Assembly (NCBI GenBank): GCA_013298145.1
Contig: JAAFJO010000002.1
Span: forward strand, 310,001-374,000
Reading direction: 5' to 3'
DNA length: 64,000 bases
Origin: Betaproteobacteria bacterium
GTDB lineage: Bacteria > Pseudomonadota > Gammaproteobacteria > Burkholderiales > Casimicrobiaceae
Below, one piece after another: positions 56,431 through 64,000 of this stretch. The notes below the pieces were generated by a model. That model saw nothing but the letters and a program-made list of their open reading frames with translations. It was not told the DNA's origin and did no database searches. Position 1 is the first letter of the stretch, and the number at the start of each line of letters is the position of its first letter. The translations under genes and the position numbers were made by a program.

Positions 56431-57168
56431 ATGATTGAAGTTAAAGGTATTTCGAAGTGGTACGGCAAGGTTCAGGTGCTGAACAACTGCTCAACCAAAA
56501 TTAACAAAGGCGAGGTTGTGGTTGTTTGCGGTCCGTCAGGGTCGGGTAAATCAACGCTGATCAAGACGATCAATGCGTTGGAGCCCGTACAAAAAGGCGA
56601 GATCTGGGTGGACGGGACGGCCGTGCACGATCCAAAAACGGATCTGCCGAAGTTGCGCTCGCGTGTAGGCATGGTGTTTCAGCACTTCGAACTGTTTCCG
56701 CATTTGTCGGTGACCGAAAACCTCACCATCGCGCAGAAAAAAGTGCTTGGACGCAGCGAGGAAGAGGCGCGCACGCGCGGCTTGAAAATGCTCGATCGCG
56801 TGGGTCTGATGGCGCACAAAGACAAGTTTCCAGGGCAACTTTCGGGCGGTCAGCAGCAACGCGTTGCCATTGCCCGAGCGCTCTCAATGGATCCGATCGT
56901 GATGCTCTTTGATGAGCCGACGTCCGCGCTCGATCCCGAGATGGTGGGCGAGGTGCTCGATGTAATGGTCACGCTTGCCAGAGAGGGCATGACGATGATG
57001 GTTGTGACTCATGAGATGGGGTTCGCTCGCAAAGTGGCTCACCGCGTGATCTTTATCGACGTCGGCGGCAACATCCTAGAAGACTGCTCAAAGGACGATT
57101 TTTTCGGCAATCCCGATGCGCGCCAACCGCGCACCAAAGACTTCCTCTCGAAGATATTGCAACACTAA
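56431..57168 (+). CDS. gltL: Glutamate/aspartate ABC transporter ATPase GltL
   Basis: A 245-residue ATPase. Walker A is GPSGSGKST (about residues 34-42), the signature LSGGQQQR and Walker [16 protein letters not shown] are intact, with the H-loop VVTHEMG. Last gene of the gltIJKL operon. Confidence 0.94.
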   Translation: MIEVKGISKWYGKVQVLNNCSTKINKGEVVVVCGPSGSGKSTLIKTINALEPVQKGEIWVDGTAVHDPKTDLPKLRSRVGMVFQHFELFPHLSVTENLTIAQKKVLGRSEEEARTRGLKMLDRVGLMAHKDKFPGQLSGGQQQRVAIARALSMDPIVMLFDEPTSALDPEMVGEVLDVMVTLAREGMTMMVVTHEMGFARKVAHRVIFIDVGGNILEDCSKDDFFGNPDARQPRTKDFLSKILQH

Positions 57169-57531
57169 CCCGCAGCGCGCTCTGGTCGCGAATCTTACGA
57201 ATCGCGCGATAAATCTTAAATGCTTACGTCTGCGGGCGCGAAGGTTCAACCCCTGACCATCGATCTGACGGCGCCCCGGGGCGAGACGACCGCTGCGGCG
57301 GCGAGCGGACATTTCCGCTAAACACCTCTTCGCTCTGCGAGGAGCTAAGCTGTTCGCTGAATGAATGAAGCGTGGACCGGATAGCGCCCCAGAGCTCGTG
57401 GTGCAGGAAGTCGACTCAAAACGTTGCTTTTTCGTGTTGAAACGACTGGAGTGCCTTGGGTATGCGTTCACGCGCTTGCGTGCTCCACCCTATACTCGAC
57501 CTCCATAGGATAATTCTCTTGTAGTGGCGAC
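57169..57531. other. Intergenic region upstream of the glycosyltransferase gene
   Basis: About 360 bp without a gene. A TATACT at 57491-57496 with a TTCACG-like -35 18 bases upstream, about 40 bp before the glycosyltransferase start, is a plausible promoter. Confidence 0.4.
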
Positions 57532-58533
57532 GTGAAGGACCTCAGTACGGCGATGCCCGATTTCCAGCCGGATGTCGGAGGCCACATTTCTTGCGAGAAG
57601 GCAAAGATCGGCGTTGTCATCGCAACTTACAACCGAAGCAATGTACTGCGGTATGCCATCGAGAGCGTTCTTCGACAAACGCTCCAAGCGTGGGAGTTGC
57701 TGGTGGTGGGCGACGCCTGCACGGATGACACCGCTGCTGTGGTGGCAGCTTTCTGTGACCCGCGAATTCGGTTTGTTAATCTTGAGCGCAACTGCGGAGA
57801 GCAGTCGGGCCCGAACAATTGGGGTGTGGCGCAACTAAAAACAGAGTTCGTCGCCTATCTCAATCACGACGACTTTTATTTTGACGATCATCTTTCGACG
57901 GCAATGAACACGCTCGCGTTGGCCGAGGCGGATCTCGTCTATTCCGCACTCATTTGCCCATTGCCAACTTCGGATTCGCAGACATGCGCGGGGTCTAACA
58001 AGTTTTTTTTGCAGGGCGCGTCATCGGGGGACATTTATGACCCTGTCCTGTTTGTGCCGGCTTCGTCGTGGGTTTTGCGGCGTAGCCTGGTTAGCGAACT
58101 GGGAGGTTGGAAATCTGCGCACGATTGCGGAATGGAGCCGTCGCATGACTTTTTGTTTAGGGCATGGCGAGCTGGAAAAAAGCTTGCGTCCACCGGGGCG
58201 GTAACAGTGTTTTGCGTACCCTCTGGCGCACGAGAGTCGACTTACGCGAAGCGCGCCAGCCATGAACACGACACTTACTGGCATCGCATGCGTAGCGAGC
58301 CAAAATTTAGAGAGACGGCGATCACGTGCGCAGCCTTTAGCCTCGGCGGAGAACTGATTGCGGCTAATCGACGCGCCAGCAGTGCGTTGCTGACTCGGTG
58401 CAAACGCTGGCTGTTCTATGCCATGTGCAAGCTTGGATACCATCCAAAGGATGTGCGGATGCGCATCAAGTTCGGCCCAGGCGGGCTCGTACGTGCATTG
58501 CGCCGCCGACGCGGGCTGACTGAAGATTTTTGA
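57532..58533 (+). CDS. Glycosyltransferase family 2 protein
   Basis: A 333-residue GT-A fold glycosyltransferase. The nucleotide-sugar site begins with IGVVIATYNRSNVLRYAIESVLRQT, and the DxD equivalent is LNHDDFYFDDH. No membrane helix is predicted, so it should be cytosolic or peripheral and act in surface polysaccharide or protein glycosylation. The start is uncertain: GTG at 57532 or ATG at 57553. The cupin gene follows 33 bp later. Donor and acceptor unknown. Confidence 0.88.
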   Translation: MKDLSTAMPDFQPDVGGHISCEKAKIGVVIATYNRSNVLRYAIESVLRQTLQAWELLVVGDACTDDTAAVVAAFCDPRIRFVNLERNCGEQSGPNNWGVAQLKTEFVAYLNHDDFYFDDHLSTAMNTLALAEADLVYSALICPLPTSDSQTCAGSNKFFLQGASSGDIYDPVLFVPASSWVLRRSLVSELGGWKSAHDCGMEPSHDFLFRAWRAGKKLASTGAVTVFCVPSGARESTYAKRASHEHDTYWHRMRSEPKFRETAITCAAFSLGGELIAANRRASSALLTRCKRWLFYAMCKLGYHPKDVRMRIKFGPGGLVRALRRRRGLTEDF

Positions 58534-58566
58534 TTGAATAACCGGAAGTAAGACGGGGGATAGGAA

Positions 58567-59136
58567 TTGGATACAAGTGATTGGGCAGTAGAGGGCATGA
58601 GCCGAGATCTACAGGGCATTACGCGTGATTGGCAATTGCTGGGCCAGTCGCTGATTGACGGCGTCGCGCTGAAAGAGGTGGCAAATGTAATGTCGGGATA
58701 TGGCGTCCTGACTGAGATTTATCGTAGCGACTGGGGGCTTGATGCGATGCCTGTGACGCAGGTGTTTCAATCATCGCTTAACCCCGGAGGCATTTCCGGA
58801 TGGCATGCGCACGGAGAGACCACTGATCGACTCTTCGTGAGCACGGGGACTATGCGGATCGTGCTCTACGATTCACGTCGCTCATCGCCGACTTATAAAG
58901 GCGTTAACGAGTTTCGCTTAGGCGTGCAGCGTCCGGCCCTTGTAGTGATTCCACCCGGGGTCTGGCACGCGGTTGAAAACACGTGCGCGACGCCTTCGTT
59001 GTTATTGAATGCAGTGGACGTCGCGTATCGTTATGAGTCGCCCGATCATTTTCGGTTGCCGATTGATACGCCCCATATTCCGTATCGTTTTCAAAATCGG
59101 CCTGGCCGAGCGCTCGACTCGGTCACAAGCCGATAG
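58567..59136 (+). CDS. Cupin protein, RmlC/sugar epimerase-like
   Basis: A 189-residue single-cupin protein. The first motif is GGISGWHAHGETTDRLFVSTG and the second VVIPPGVWHAVEN, resembling dTDP-sugar 3,5-epimerases and 3,4-ketoisomerases. With the glycosyltransferase just upstream, a role in making or modifying an activated sugar is likely. The start is uncertain: TTG at 58567 or ATG at 58597. No other nucleotide-sugar genes are near. Confidence 0.78.
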   Translation: MDTSDWAVEGMSRDLQGITRDWQLLGQSLIDGVALKEVANVMSGYGVLTEIYRSDWGLDAMPVTQVFQSSLNPGGISGWHAHGETTDRLFVSTGTMRIVLYDSRRSSPTYKGVNEFRLGVQRPALVVIPPGVWHAVENTCATPSLLLNAVDVAYRYESPDHFRLPIDTPHIPYRFQNRPGRALDSVTSR

Positions 59137-59451
59137 CATAAGGTCCGTCGCTCCTGGCTGACACGGGCGTTCGCTCAGTCGTAAAACGCAGTCACAAGCA
59201 TCGTCCGGCGCTAGGTCGTTCAGGTGGTGTTCTCAGAACGTGTTTCCAACTATCGAACGCTTTTCACCTTGAAAACAACCCCTGACCGTAGCTACCGCGT
59301 CTAAGCGGAAGGATTTAAATTTTTTCTTGGACTCGACATAATTGCGAGGCCAGAGCGGTCTAACGTATGAAGGCCAGTTGCCTAATTTCTAGCCGCTATC
59401 GCGCATATTGCGGATTGAATCGCACAAAAGCTTTTGTTTTCTAACGTGGGT
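59137..59451. other. Intergenic region between converging cupin gene and aapP
   Basis: About 315 bp between two convergent genes. I see no gene and no strong terminator. Confidence 0.4.
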
Positions 59452-60204
59452 TCAGTGCCCCAAGATCTTCGACAAGAAATCCTTGGAACGATCTGTCTTT
59501 GGATTGTTGAAGAACTCGTGCGGCGTGTTTTGTTCGACGATTTGTCCCTGGTCCATAAAGATGACGCGATCGGCGACCGCTTTCGCGAATCCCATTTCGT
59601 GGGTGACGCAAATCATGGTGATGCCTTGATTGGCGAGCTCCACCATTACGTCGAGCACTTCCTTGATCATCTCCGGATCAAGCGCGGAAGTGGGCTCATC
59701 AAAGAGCATGATTTTTGGCGTGAGGCAGAGCGCGCGGGCGATTGCCACACGCTGCTGCTGACCGCCGGAAAGTTGCAGCGGATATTTCTCCGCTTGCTCC
59801 GCAATACGCACTCGCTTCAACTGCGTCATCGCGCGCTCTTCGGCTTCCTTCTTCGGAATCTTGCCTACGTACATCGGCGATAGCGTCAGGTTTTCGAGCA
59901 CAGTTAAGTGCGGAAACAAATTGAATTGCTGAAACACCATGCCGACATCTTTGCGGATGCGATCAATGGCTTTCACATCGTCGGTGAGTTCGGTGCCATC
60001 AACGATCAATCGCCCTTCCTGATGTTCCTCAAGACGATTGATGCAGCGAATGAGCGTTGACTTGCCGGAGCCCGAGGGGCCGCAGATCACGATGCGCTCG
60101 CCGCGCCTTACCTGTAAATCGATGTCGCGCAAAACGTGGAAGCTATTGCCGTACCACTTGTTGACTTTGTCGAAAACAATAATGTTGTCAGTGCCGGTGC
60201 TCAT
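59452..60204 (-). CDS. aapP: General L-amino acid ABC transporter ATPase AapP
   Basis: A 250-residue ATPase with Walker [13 protein letters not shown], signature [16 protein letters not shown] and Walker [15 protein letters not shown]-loop VTHEMG. It resembles GltL but ends an operon of aapJ-Q-M type permeases (two long permeases), which is the broad-range L-amino acid transporter arrangement. Last gene on the minus strand. Confidence 0.88.
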   Translation of the reverse strand: MSTGTDNIIVFDKVNKWYGNSFHVLRDIDLQVRRGERIVICGPSGSGKSTLIRCINRLEEHQEGRLIVDGTELTDDVKAIDRIRKDVGMVFQQFNLFPHLTVLENLTLSPMYVGKIPKKEAEERAMTQLKRVRIAEQAEKYPLQLSGGQQQRVAIARALCLTPKIMLFDEPTSALDPEMIKEVLDVMVELANQGITMICVTHEMGFAKAVADRVIFMDQGQIVEQNTPHEFFNNPKTDRSKDFLSKILGH

Positions 60205-60216
60205 GGCGATCCTCGA

Positions 60217-61341
60217 TTAACGGAGCTTCGATTTGTTCACTTGTGCTTCGATCCACAAGCTATAGCGACTCATCGCGAAACAGAAAACGAAGTAAATAGC
60301 AACGATGAATAGATAGCCTTCAAGTTTGAACGGCCGCCAATCGGCGTCTGAGTTGAACGCGAGCCCATGTGAACCGGTGAGTTCGTAGAGCGAAACGATC
60401 GTTACCAGCGACGTGTCTTTGAAGATCGAGATGAAGTTATTCATGATCCCTGGGATCACGGTGGCGAGCGCCTGCGGCAGGATGATCTTTCGCTGCGTTT
60501 GCCAGTAGGAAAGGCCAATGGAGGCCGCCGCTTCTGTTTGGCCTTTGGGTAACGACTGCAAACCGCCGCGCACCACTTCCGCCATGTAAGCGGCAGCAAA
60601 GAGCGTGATCCCAACCAGCACGCGAAGCAGCGTATCAATCGTCACGCCCTGCGGCATGAAGAGCGGGAACATGAACGATGCCATGAATAGCACCGAGATC
60701 AGCGGTACGCCGCGGATCAATTCGACATAAACCGTGCAGAGCGAGCGGATCGCCGGAAGGTGTGAGCGACGCCCCAACGCAACGACCACCGCGAGTGGAA
60801 ACGCCAGCATGATCGAGAGCGTTGAGAGCATGATCGTGAGCGGCAAACCGCCCCAGCGATCCGTGGTGACTTTGCTCAATCCGAATACGTCAAGATAGCC
60901 AAAAAGGCTTCCGTACATCAGTATGAAATACGCGGCGAGCGTCACGGTCCAGCCGAGCACCAACCACTTGCTCCAGAAGTAGCGAATGCAACTTACGACG
61001 AGCATCGTGAGCATGATGAGCGTGGCCACCAGTGGCCGCCACTGCTCGTCAAACGGATAGCGCCCGAAAATGATGAGACGATACTTTTCAACGACCGCGC
61101 CCCAACACGCGCCAACACCCGCAGCGCGGCAGGCGTCTGCGTTAGTGGACGTAGTGGAGGTGAAGATCGCCCAGTTCAGAAACTGAGGCACATAGAGCAC
61201 CAGCAACGCGCCGATGATCACGGTAGATAGTGCGCTTTGCCAGGTACCAAACAGATTCAGTTTGATCCACGGGAGCAAGCCTTCGGTGCGATTGGGCGCT
61301 GGGCGTGCAGGCTTTGATTGGAAGATGATGGTTTCGGCCAC
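60217..61341 (-). CDS. aapM: General L-amino acid ABC transporter permease AapM
   Basis: A 374-residue permease with eight or so helices. Compared with simple amino-acid permeases it has the long N-terminal region with extra helices and the large loop typical of AapM. The EAA loop is LPKGQTEAAASIGLSYWQ. It is separated from aapQ by only 2 bp. Confidence 0.9.
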   Translation of the reverse strand: MAETIIFQSKPARPAPNRTEGLLPWIKLNLFGTWQSALSTVIIGALLVLYVPQFLNWAIFTSTTSTNADACRAAGVGACWGAVVEKYRLIIFGRYPFDEQWRPLVATLIMLTMLVVSCIRYFWSKWLVLGWTVTLAAYFILMYGSLFGYLDVFGLSKVTTDRWGGLPLTIMLSTLSIMLAFPLAVVVALGRRSHLPAIRSLCTVYVELIRGVPLISVLFMASFMFPLFMPQGVTIDTLLRVLVGITLFAAAYMAEVVRGGLQSLPKGQTEAAASIGLSYWQTQRKIILPQALATVIPGIMNNFISIFKDTSLVTIVSLYELTGSHGLAFNSDADWRPFKLEGYLFIVAIYFVFCFAMSRYSLWIEAQVNKSKLR

Positions 61342-61343
61342 GA

Positions 61344-62525
61344 TTAACGCTCCTTAATCGCGGATTTCGCGTTGTACCAATTCATGAAGAACGACGTTGA
61401 AAGCGATGTGGTGAGATACACCAACATGATGATGGCAATGCATTCCACAGCGCGGCCCGTTTGATTGAGCGCGGTGTTTGAGATAGACACTACATCCGGG
61501 TAGCCAATGGCAACTGCGAGCGATGAGTTCTTCGTGAGATTCAAATACTGATTAGTCATCGGCGGAATGATCACGCGCAACGCTTGCGGCAGAAGCACCT
61601 TTTGCATTTCTTGCCCGCGCGACAAACCAATCGCTTGCGCGGCTTCCGATTGCCCGCGCGGCACCGACGCTATACCCGAGCGAACCACTTCCGCAACGAA
61701 GGCAGCGGTGTAGAGCGTGAGCCCGAACAGAACGGCGAGGAACTCAGGCGTAAACGATGCGCCGCCTTCAACGGCGAACTCGCCTTTCACGGGTACACGC
61801 ATCTCAGTGGGTGAGCCGCCAATGAACCAGCCGCCGAGCGTGAGCAACAACACCATCGCGAGCGAGCCCCAGAATGTGCCTGGCTGTTTGCCGGTGGCTT
61901 CGAATTGCCGGTGCGCCCAGCGGCGGTAGAACCAAACCGCGACGAGCGCCGCAATCAAGCCCGCGAACATCCACGCATGACCAGAGACCCAAACCGGCGC
62001 GGGGTAAGTGAGCCCCCCTTTGCTCAGAAATACCGAGCCAACTTGTTTCGCTTCGCTGATGTCGGGCAATAGTTCGGTGAACAACAGGTACCACATGAGT
62101 AGTTGCAGCAGCACCGGAATGTTGCGGAAGAGTTCCACATATGCATAGCAAAGCCCGCGCACCAAACCGTTGCGCGAAAAGCGCCCGACGCCGATTAAGG
62201 TGCCGAGAATCGTGGTGAGAATGATGCCGATGATGGCGACGCGAAGGGTATTGCCCACGCCGACCAAAAACGCTTTCCAGTAAGGATTGTTCGAGTCGTA
62301 GCCGAAAAGCGGCTCGCCAATATCAAAGCCAGCGGGTTGAAACAGAAAATCGAAGCCGCTCTTGATGCCACGAACCCGCATGTTTTCCACGGTGTTGTGC
62401 GCCAGGAACCACACTGCGCCACCGATGACCGCAACGGCGAGAATCTGATAAACCAGCCCGCGAAATGCCTGAGATCGCCATGACCAATCGCGTTTCTTCG
62501 GTGGAGTTCGTGGTGCAACCGCCAT
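61344..62525 (-). CDS. aapQ: General L-amino acid ABC transporter permease AapQ
   Basis: A 393-residue permease, partner of AapM. The N-terminal helix and RGIKSGFDFLFQPAGFDIGE motif are typical of AapQ; the EAA loop reads VPRGQSEAAQAIGLSRGQ. An intergenic region with long hairpins separates it from aapJ. Confidence 0.9.
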   Translation of the reverse strand: MAVAPRTPPKKRDWSWRSQAFRGLVYQILAVAVIGGAVWFLAHNTVENMRVRGIKSGFDFLFQPAGFDIGEPLFGYDSNNPYWKAFLVGVGNTLRVAIIGIILTTILGTLIGVGRFSRNGLVRGLCYAYVELFRNIPVLLQLLMWYLLFTELLPDISEAKQVGSVFLSKGGLTYPAPVWVSGHAWMFAGLIAALVAVWFYRRWAHRQFEATGKQPGTFWGSLAMVLLLTLGGWFIGGSPTEMRVPVKGEFAVEGGASFTPEFLAVLFGLTLYTAAFVAEVVRSGIASVPRGQSEAAQAIGLSRGQEMQKVLLPQALRVIIPPMTNQYLNLTKNSSLAVAIGYPDVVSISNTALNQTGRAVECIAIIMLVYLTTSLSTSFFMNWYNAKSAIKER

Positions 62526-62577
62526 AGGCTTCCCCGTGCTTTGTCTGCTAAGTTCGTCAGGTTGTTTCTTCTAGTTT

Positions 62578-62635
62578 GTGTGAAAAAACTTCTTAAGCTT
62601 TTTCACACAAATCCTCTTTCAGTGAAGAGGATTTG
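62578..62635. repeat. Two adjacent hairpins between aapJ and aapQ
   Basis: A perfect 10-bp stem GTGTGAAAAA/TTTTTCACAC (62578-62608) is followed directly by an 11-bp stem CAAATCCTCTT/AAGAGGATTTG (62608-62635). The first ends in a T-run on the plus strand and an A/T-rich loop; neither is a clean terminator for the minus-strand aap transcript. Confidence 0.75.
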
Positions 62636-62679
62636 TTTCGCGAGCCCGAACAAATGAATAATGTCTCAGGCGACGCGAG

Positions 62680-62813
62680 CCCCTAATTTCGGGTGAAAAG
62701 CGTAGCGAGCGGTTGAAGTTCGATGAAGCGGTTGCCGACGCGTACTGATGTACGCGAGGCAACCTAAGACGAAGAAATTCAGCCGCGCAGTAGCTTTACA
62801 TCGAAATTAGCGG
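62680..62813. repeat. 134-nt imperfect palindrome at the 3' end of aapJ
   Basis: An imperfect inverted repeat whose outer arms CCCCTAATTTCG and CGAAATTAGCGG enclose a perfect centre GTTGCC..GCGTAC-TGAT-GTACGC..GGCAAC. The right outer arm overlaps the aapJ stop codon. The RNA would fold into one long hairpin; size and shape resemble dispersed ERIC-like elements, but I found no second copy in the window. Confidence 0.75.
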
Positions 62814-63838
62814 ACGGGGTAGGCGTACATGAGCCCACCCTTATTCCAAAGGTTGTTAGCGCCACGCGGCAGCTTCAGCGCCGACTTCGGTCCAACGTTC
62901 TTCTCGAAAATCTCGCCGTAGTTGCCAACCGCTTTGATCGCGCGAGCCATCCACTCTTTATCCAGACCGAGCAGCTTGCCCGTATCTTCCGTGGTGCCGA
63001 GCAGACGCTGAACGACAGGGTCGGTGCTCGACTTCATCTGATCAACGTTCGCTTGCGTGACGCCATATTCTTCGGCTTCAAGCAGACCATGGATTACCCA
63101 CTTAGTAATCGCAAACCACTCGTCATCGCCGCGGCGGACCATCGGTCCGAGTGGCTCTTTCGAGATGAGCTGCGGAAGGATCACGTGCTCGTCTGGATTC
63201 TTCGCTTCTTTGTTGCGAACTGAAGCAAGGCCCGACGCATCCGTCGTGTAAGCCACGCAGCGACCCGAGAAGTAAGCGCCCGTAGCCGCTTCAACTTTTT
63301 CAAACACCACAGGCTTGATGCCTAGGTTGTTGGCCTTCGAGAAGTCGGTCAGGTTTTTCTCGGTCGTGGTGCCTGATTGCACGCAGACCGTTTGGCCTTT
63401 GAGCTGTTTCGCATCACGAATTTTGGATTTCGTGGTGACCATGAAACCTTGACCGTCGTAATAGGTAACGCCGGTTACATGCAAACCGAGCGACGCATCG
63501 CGCGTGAGCGAGAAGGTCGTGTTGCGCGAAAGGATGTCGATTTCGCCCGATTGCAGTGCGGCGAAGCGCTGCTGTGCATTCAGCGGAACCCATTTGATCT
63601 TATTGGCATCACCCAGGGTTGCGGCTGCGATCGCTTTGCAGACATCGACATCGAGGCCTGACCAGTTTCCTGAAGAATCTGCTTGCGAAAAACCGGCGAG
63701 GCCCGTGTTTACACCGCAGACGACTTGGCCACGCGCTTTGATCGCGTCCAAGGTTTTTCCGGCGTGCGCTGGAAAGGCTGATAGTCCGAGCGCAGCAATG
63801 ACGGCGCTTAACCCGAATTGGGTTCGTGACAACTTCAT
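62807..63838 (-). CDS. aapJ: General L-amino acid ABC transporter binding protein AapJ
   Basis: A 343-residue periplasmic protein with a signal peptide cleaved after FPAHA. The binding fold reads VVCGVNTGLAGFSQADSSGNW near the start, the Arg region DILSRNTTFSLTRDASLG and the C-terminal YGEIFEKNVG. This longer chain is typical of AapJ. The ATG at 63838 is the family start. The following permease genes aapQ and aapM lie after the hairpin-rich gap. Confidence 0.92.
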   Translation of the reverse strand: MKLSRTQFGLSAVIAALGLSAFPAHAGKTLDAIKARGQVVCGVNTGLAGFSQADSSGNWSGLDVDVCKAIAAATLGDANKIKWVPLNAQQRFAALQSGEIDILSRNTTFSLTRDASLGLHVTGVTYYDGQGFMVTTKSKIRDAKQLKGQTVCVQSGTTTEKNLTDFSKANNLGIKPVVFEKVEAATGAYFSGRCVAYTTDASGLASVRNKEAKNPDEHVILPQLISKEPLGPMVRRGDDEWFAITKWVIHGLLEAEEYGVTQANVDQMKSSTDPVVQRLLGTTEDTGKLLGLDKEWMARAIKAVGNYGEIFEKNVGPKSALKLPRGANNLWNKGGLMYAYPVR

Positions 63839-64000
63839 ACAGTGATCTCCTAGTGTTGAGGTCTTCGTTTTGAAAATTCTTCGCTCACGCGATGCCCCGA
63901 ATCGGGGCATCTCAGCAACGTTAAAGATTGCTATCGCAAACCTCGTGCCGAGCAACCCGAAACAGTAGGCGGCTGCGCGTATGAATCGGAGAGGTTAAAC

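Overview
The window reads as a gene-dense chromosomal segment of a betaproteobacterium, most likely in the order Burkholderiales. The evidence is gene content and order seen here: a sigma-70 factor with a long Lys/Ala/Pro-rich N-terminus, a Bug-family solute-binding protein, a DUF3579 gene beside argF, rpsT divergent from murJ, fur divergent from bamE-dapB, and carA/carB followed by greA. I cannot name a genus. No rRNA, CRISPR array, insertion sequence or prophage was seen. One tRNA gene is present.

Layout. 1-5.3 kb: the 3' part of selO, a trypsin-like (HtrA-type) protease, and a MoxR / DUF58 / VWA module. 5.3-8.5 kb: 163-bp tandem repeats carrying copies of a tRNA 3' end, the tRNA(CAU) itself, and rpoD. 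8.9-15.8 kb: an RND efflux adaptor and pump, then a Pcm-like methyltransferase, a rhodanese and a TolC-type outer-membrane channel. 15.9-23 kb: TraB/GumN protein, AmpG-like transporter, a two-subunit molybdenum hydroxylase, a J-domain protein, a flavin reductase and an XRE regulator. 23.3-30 kb: core genes (rluA, argF, DUF3579, rpsT, murJ, fur, bamE, dapB). 30-32 kb: a PhnD-like binding protein and an ECF sigma / NrsF-type anti-sigma pair. 32.3-42 kb: carA with a strongly structured leader, an ORF6N gene, a histidine phosphatase, carB, greA and a proton-pumping pyrophosphatase that carries a C-terminal OmpA-like domain. 42.3-47.2 kb: a catabolic cluster built around a D(-)-tartrate dehydratase homologue. 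47.3-50.6 kb: a complete selenoneine cluster (senA divergent from senB-senC). 51-64 kb: an AcuI-type reductase, an orphan TRAP binding protein, and two amino-acid ABC transporter operons (gltIJKL and aapJQMP) separated by a glycosyltransferase/cupin pair.

How parts work together. The RND adaptor, pump and TolC-like channel can form a tripartite exporter. The ECF sigma gene has a promoter-like sequence of the SigF/NrsF type just upstream, which suggests autoregulation. SenC makes selenophosphate, SenB a selenosugar, and SenA joins it to hercynine; the hercynine methyltransferase EgtD is not in the window. GltI/AapJ feed acidic and general L-amino acids to their permeases and ATPases.

The least ordinary observations are the tRNA-derived tandem repeats downstream of the tRNA, reminiscent of the E. 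coli tyrT locus, the pyrophosphatase-OmpA fusion, the nested hairpin at the predicted 5' end of the carA transcript, the selenoneine cluster with head-to-head overlapping starts, and a 134-nt imperfect palindrome abutting the aapJ stop codon.
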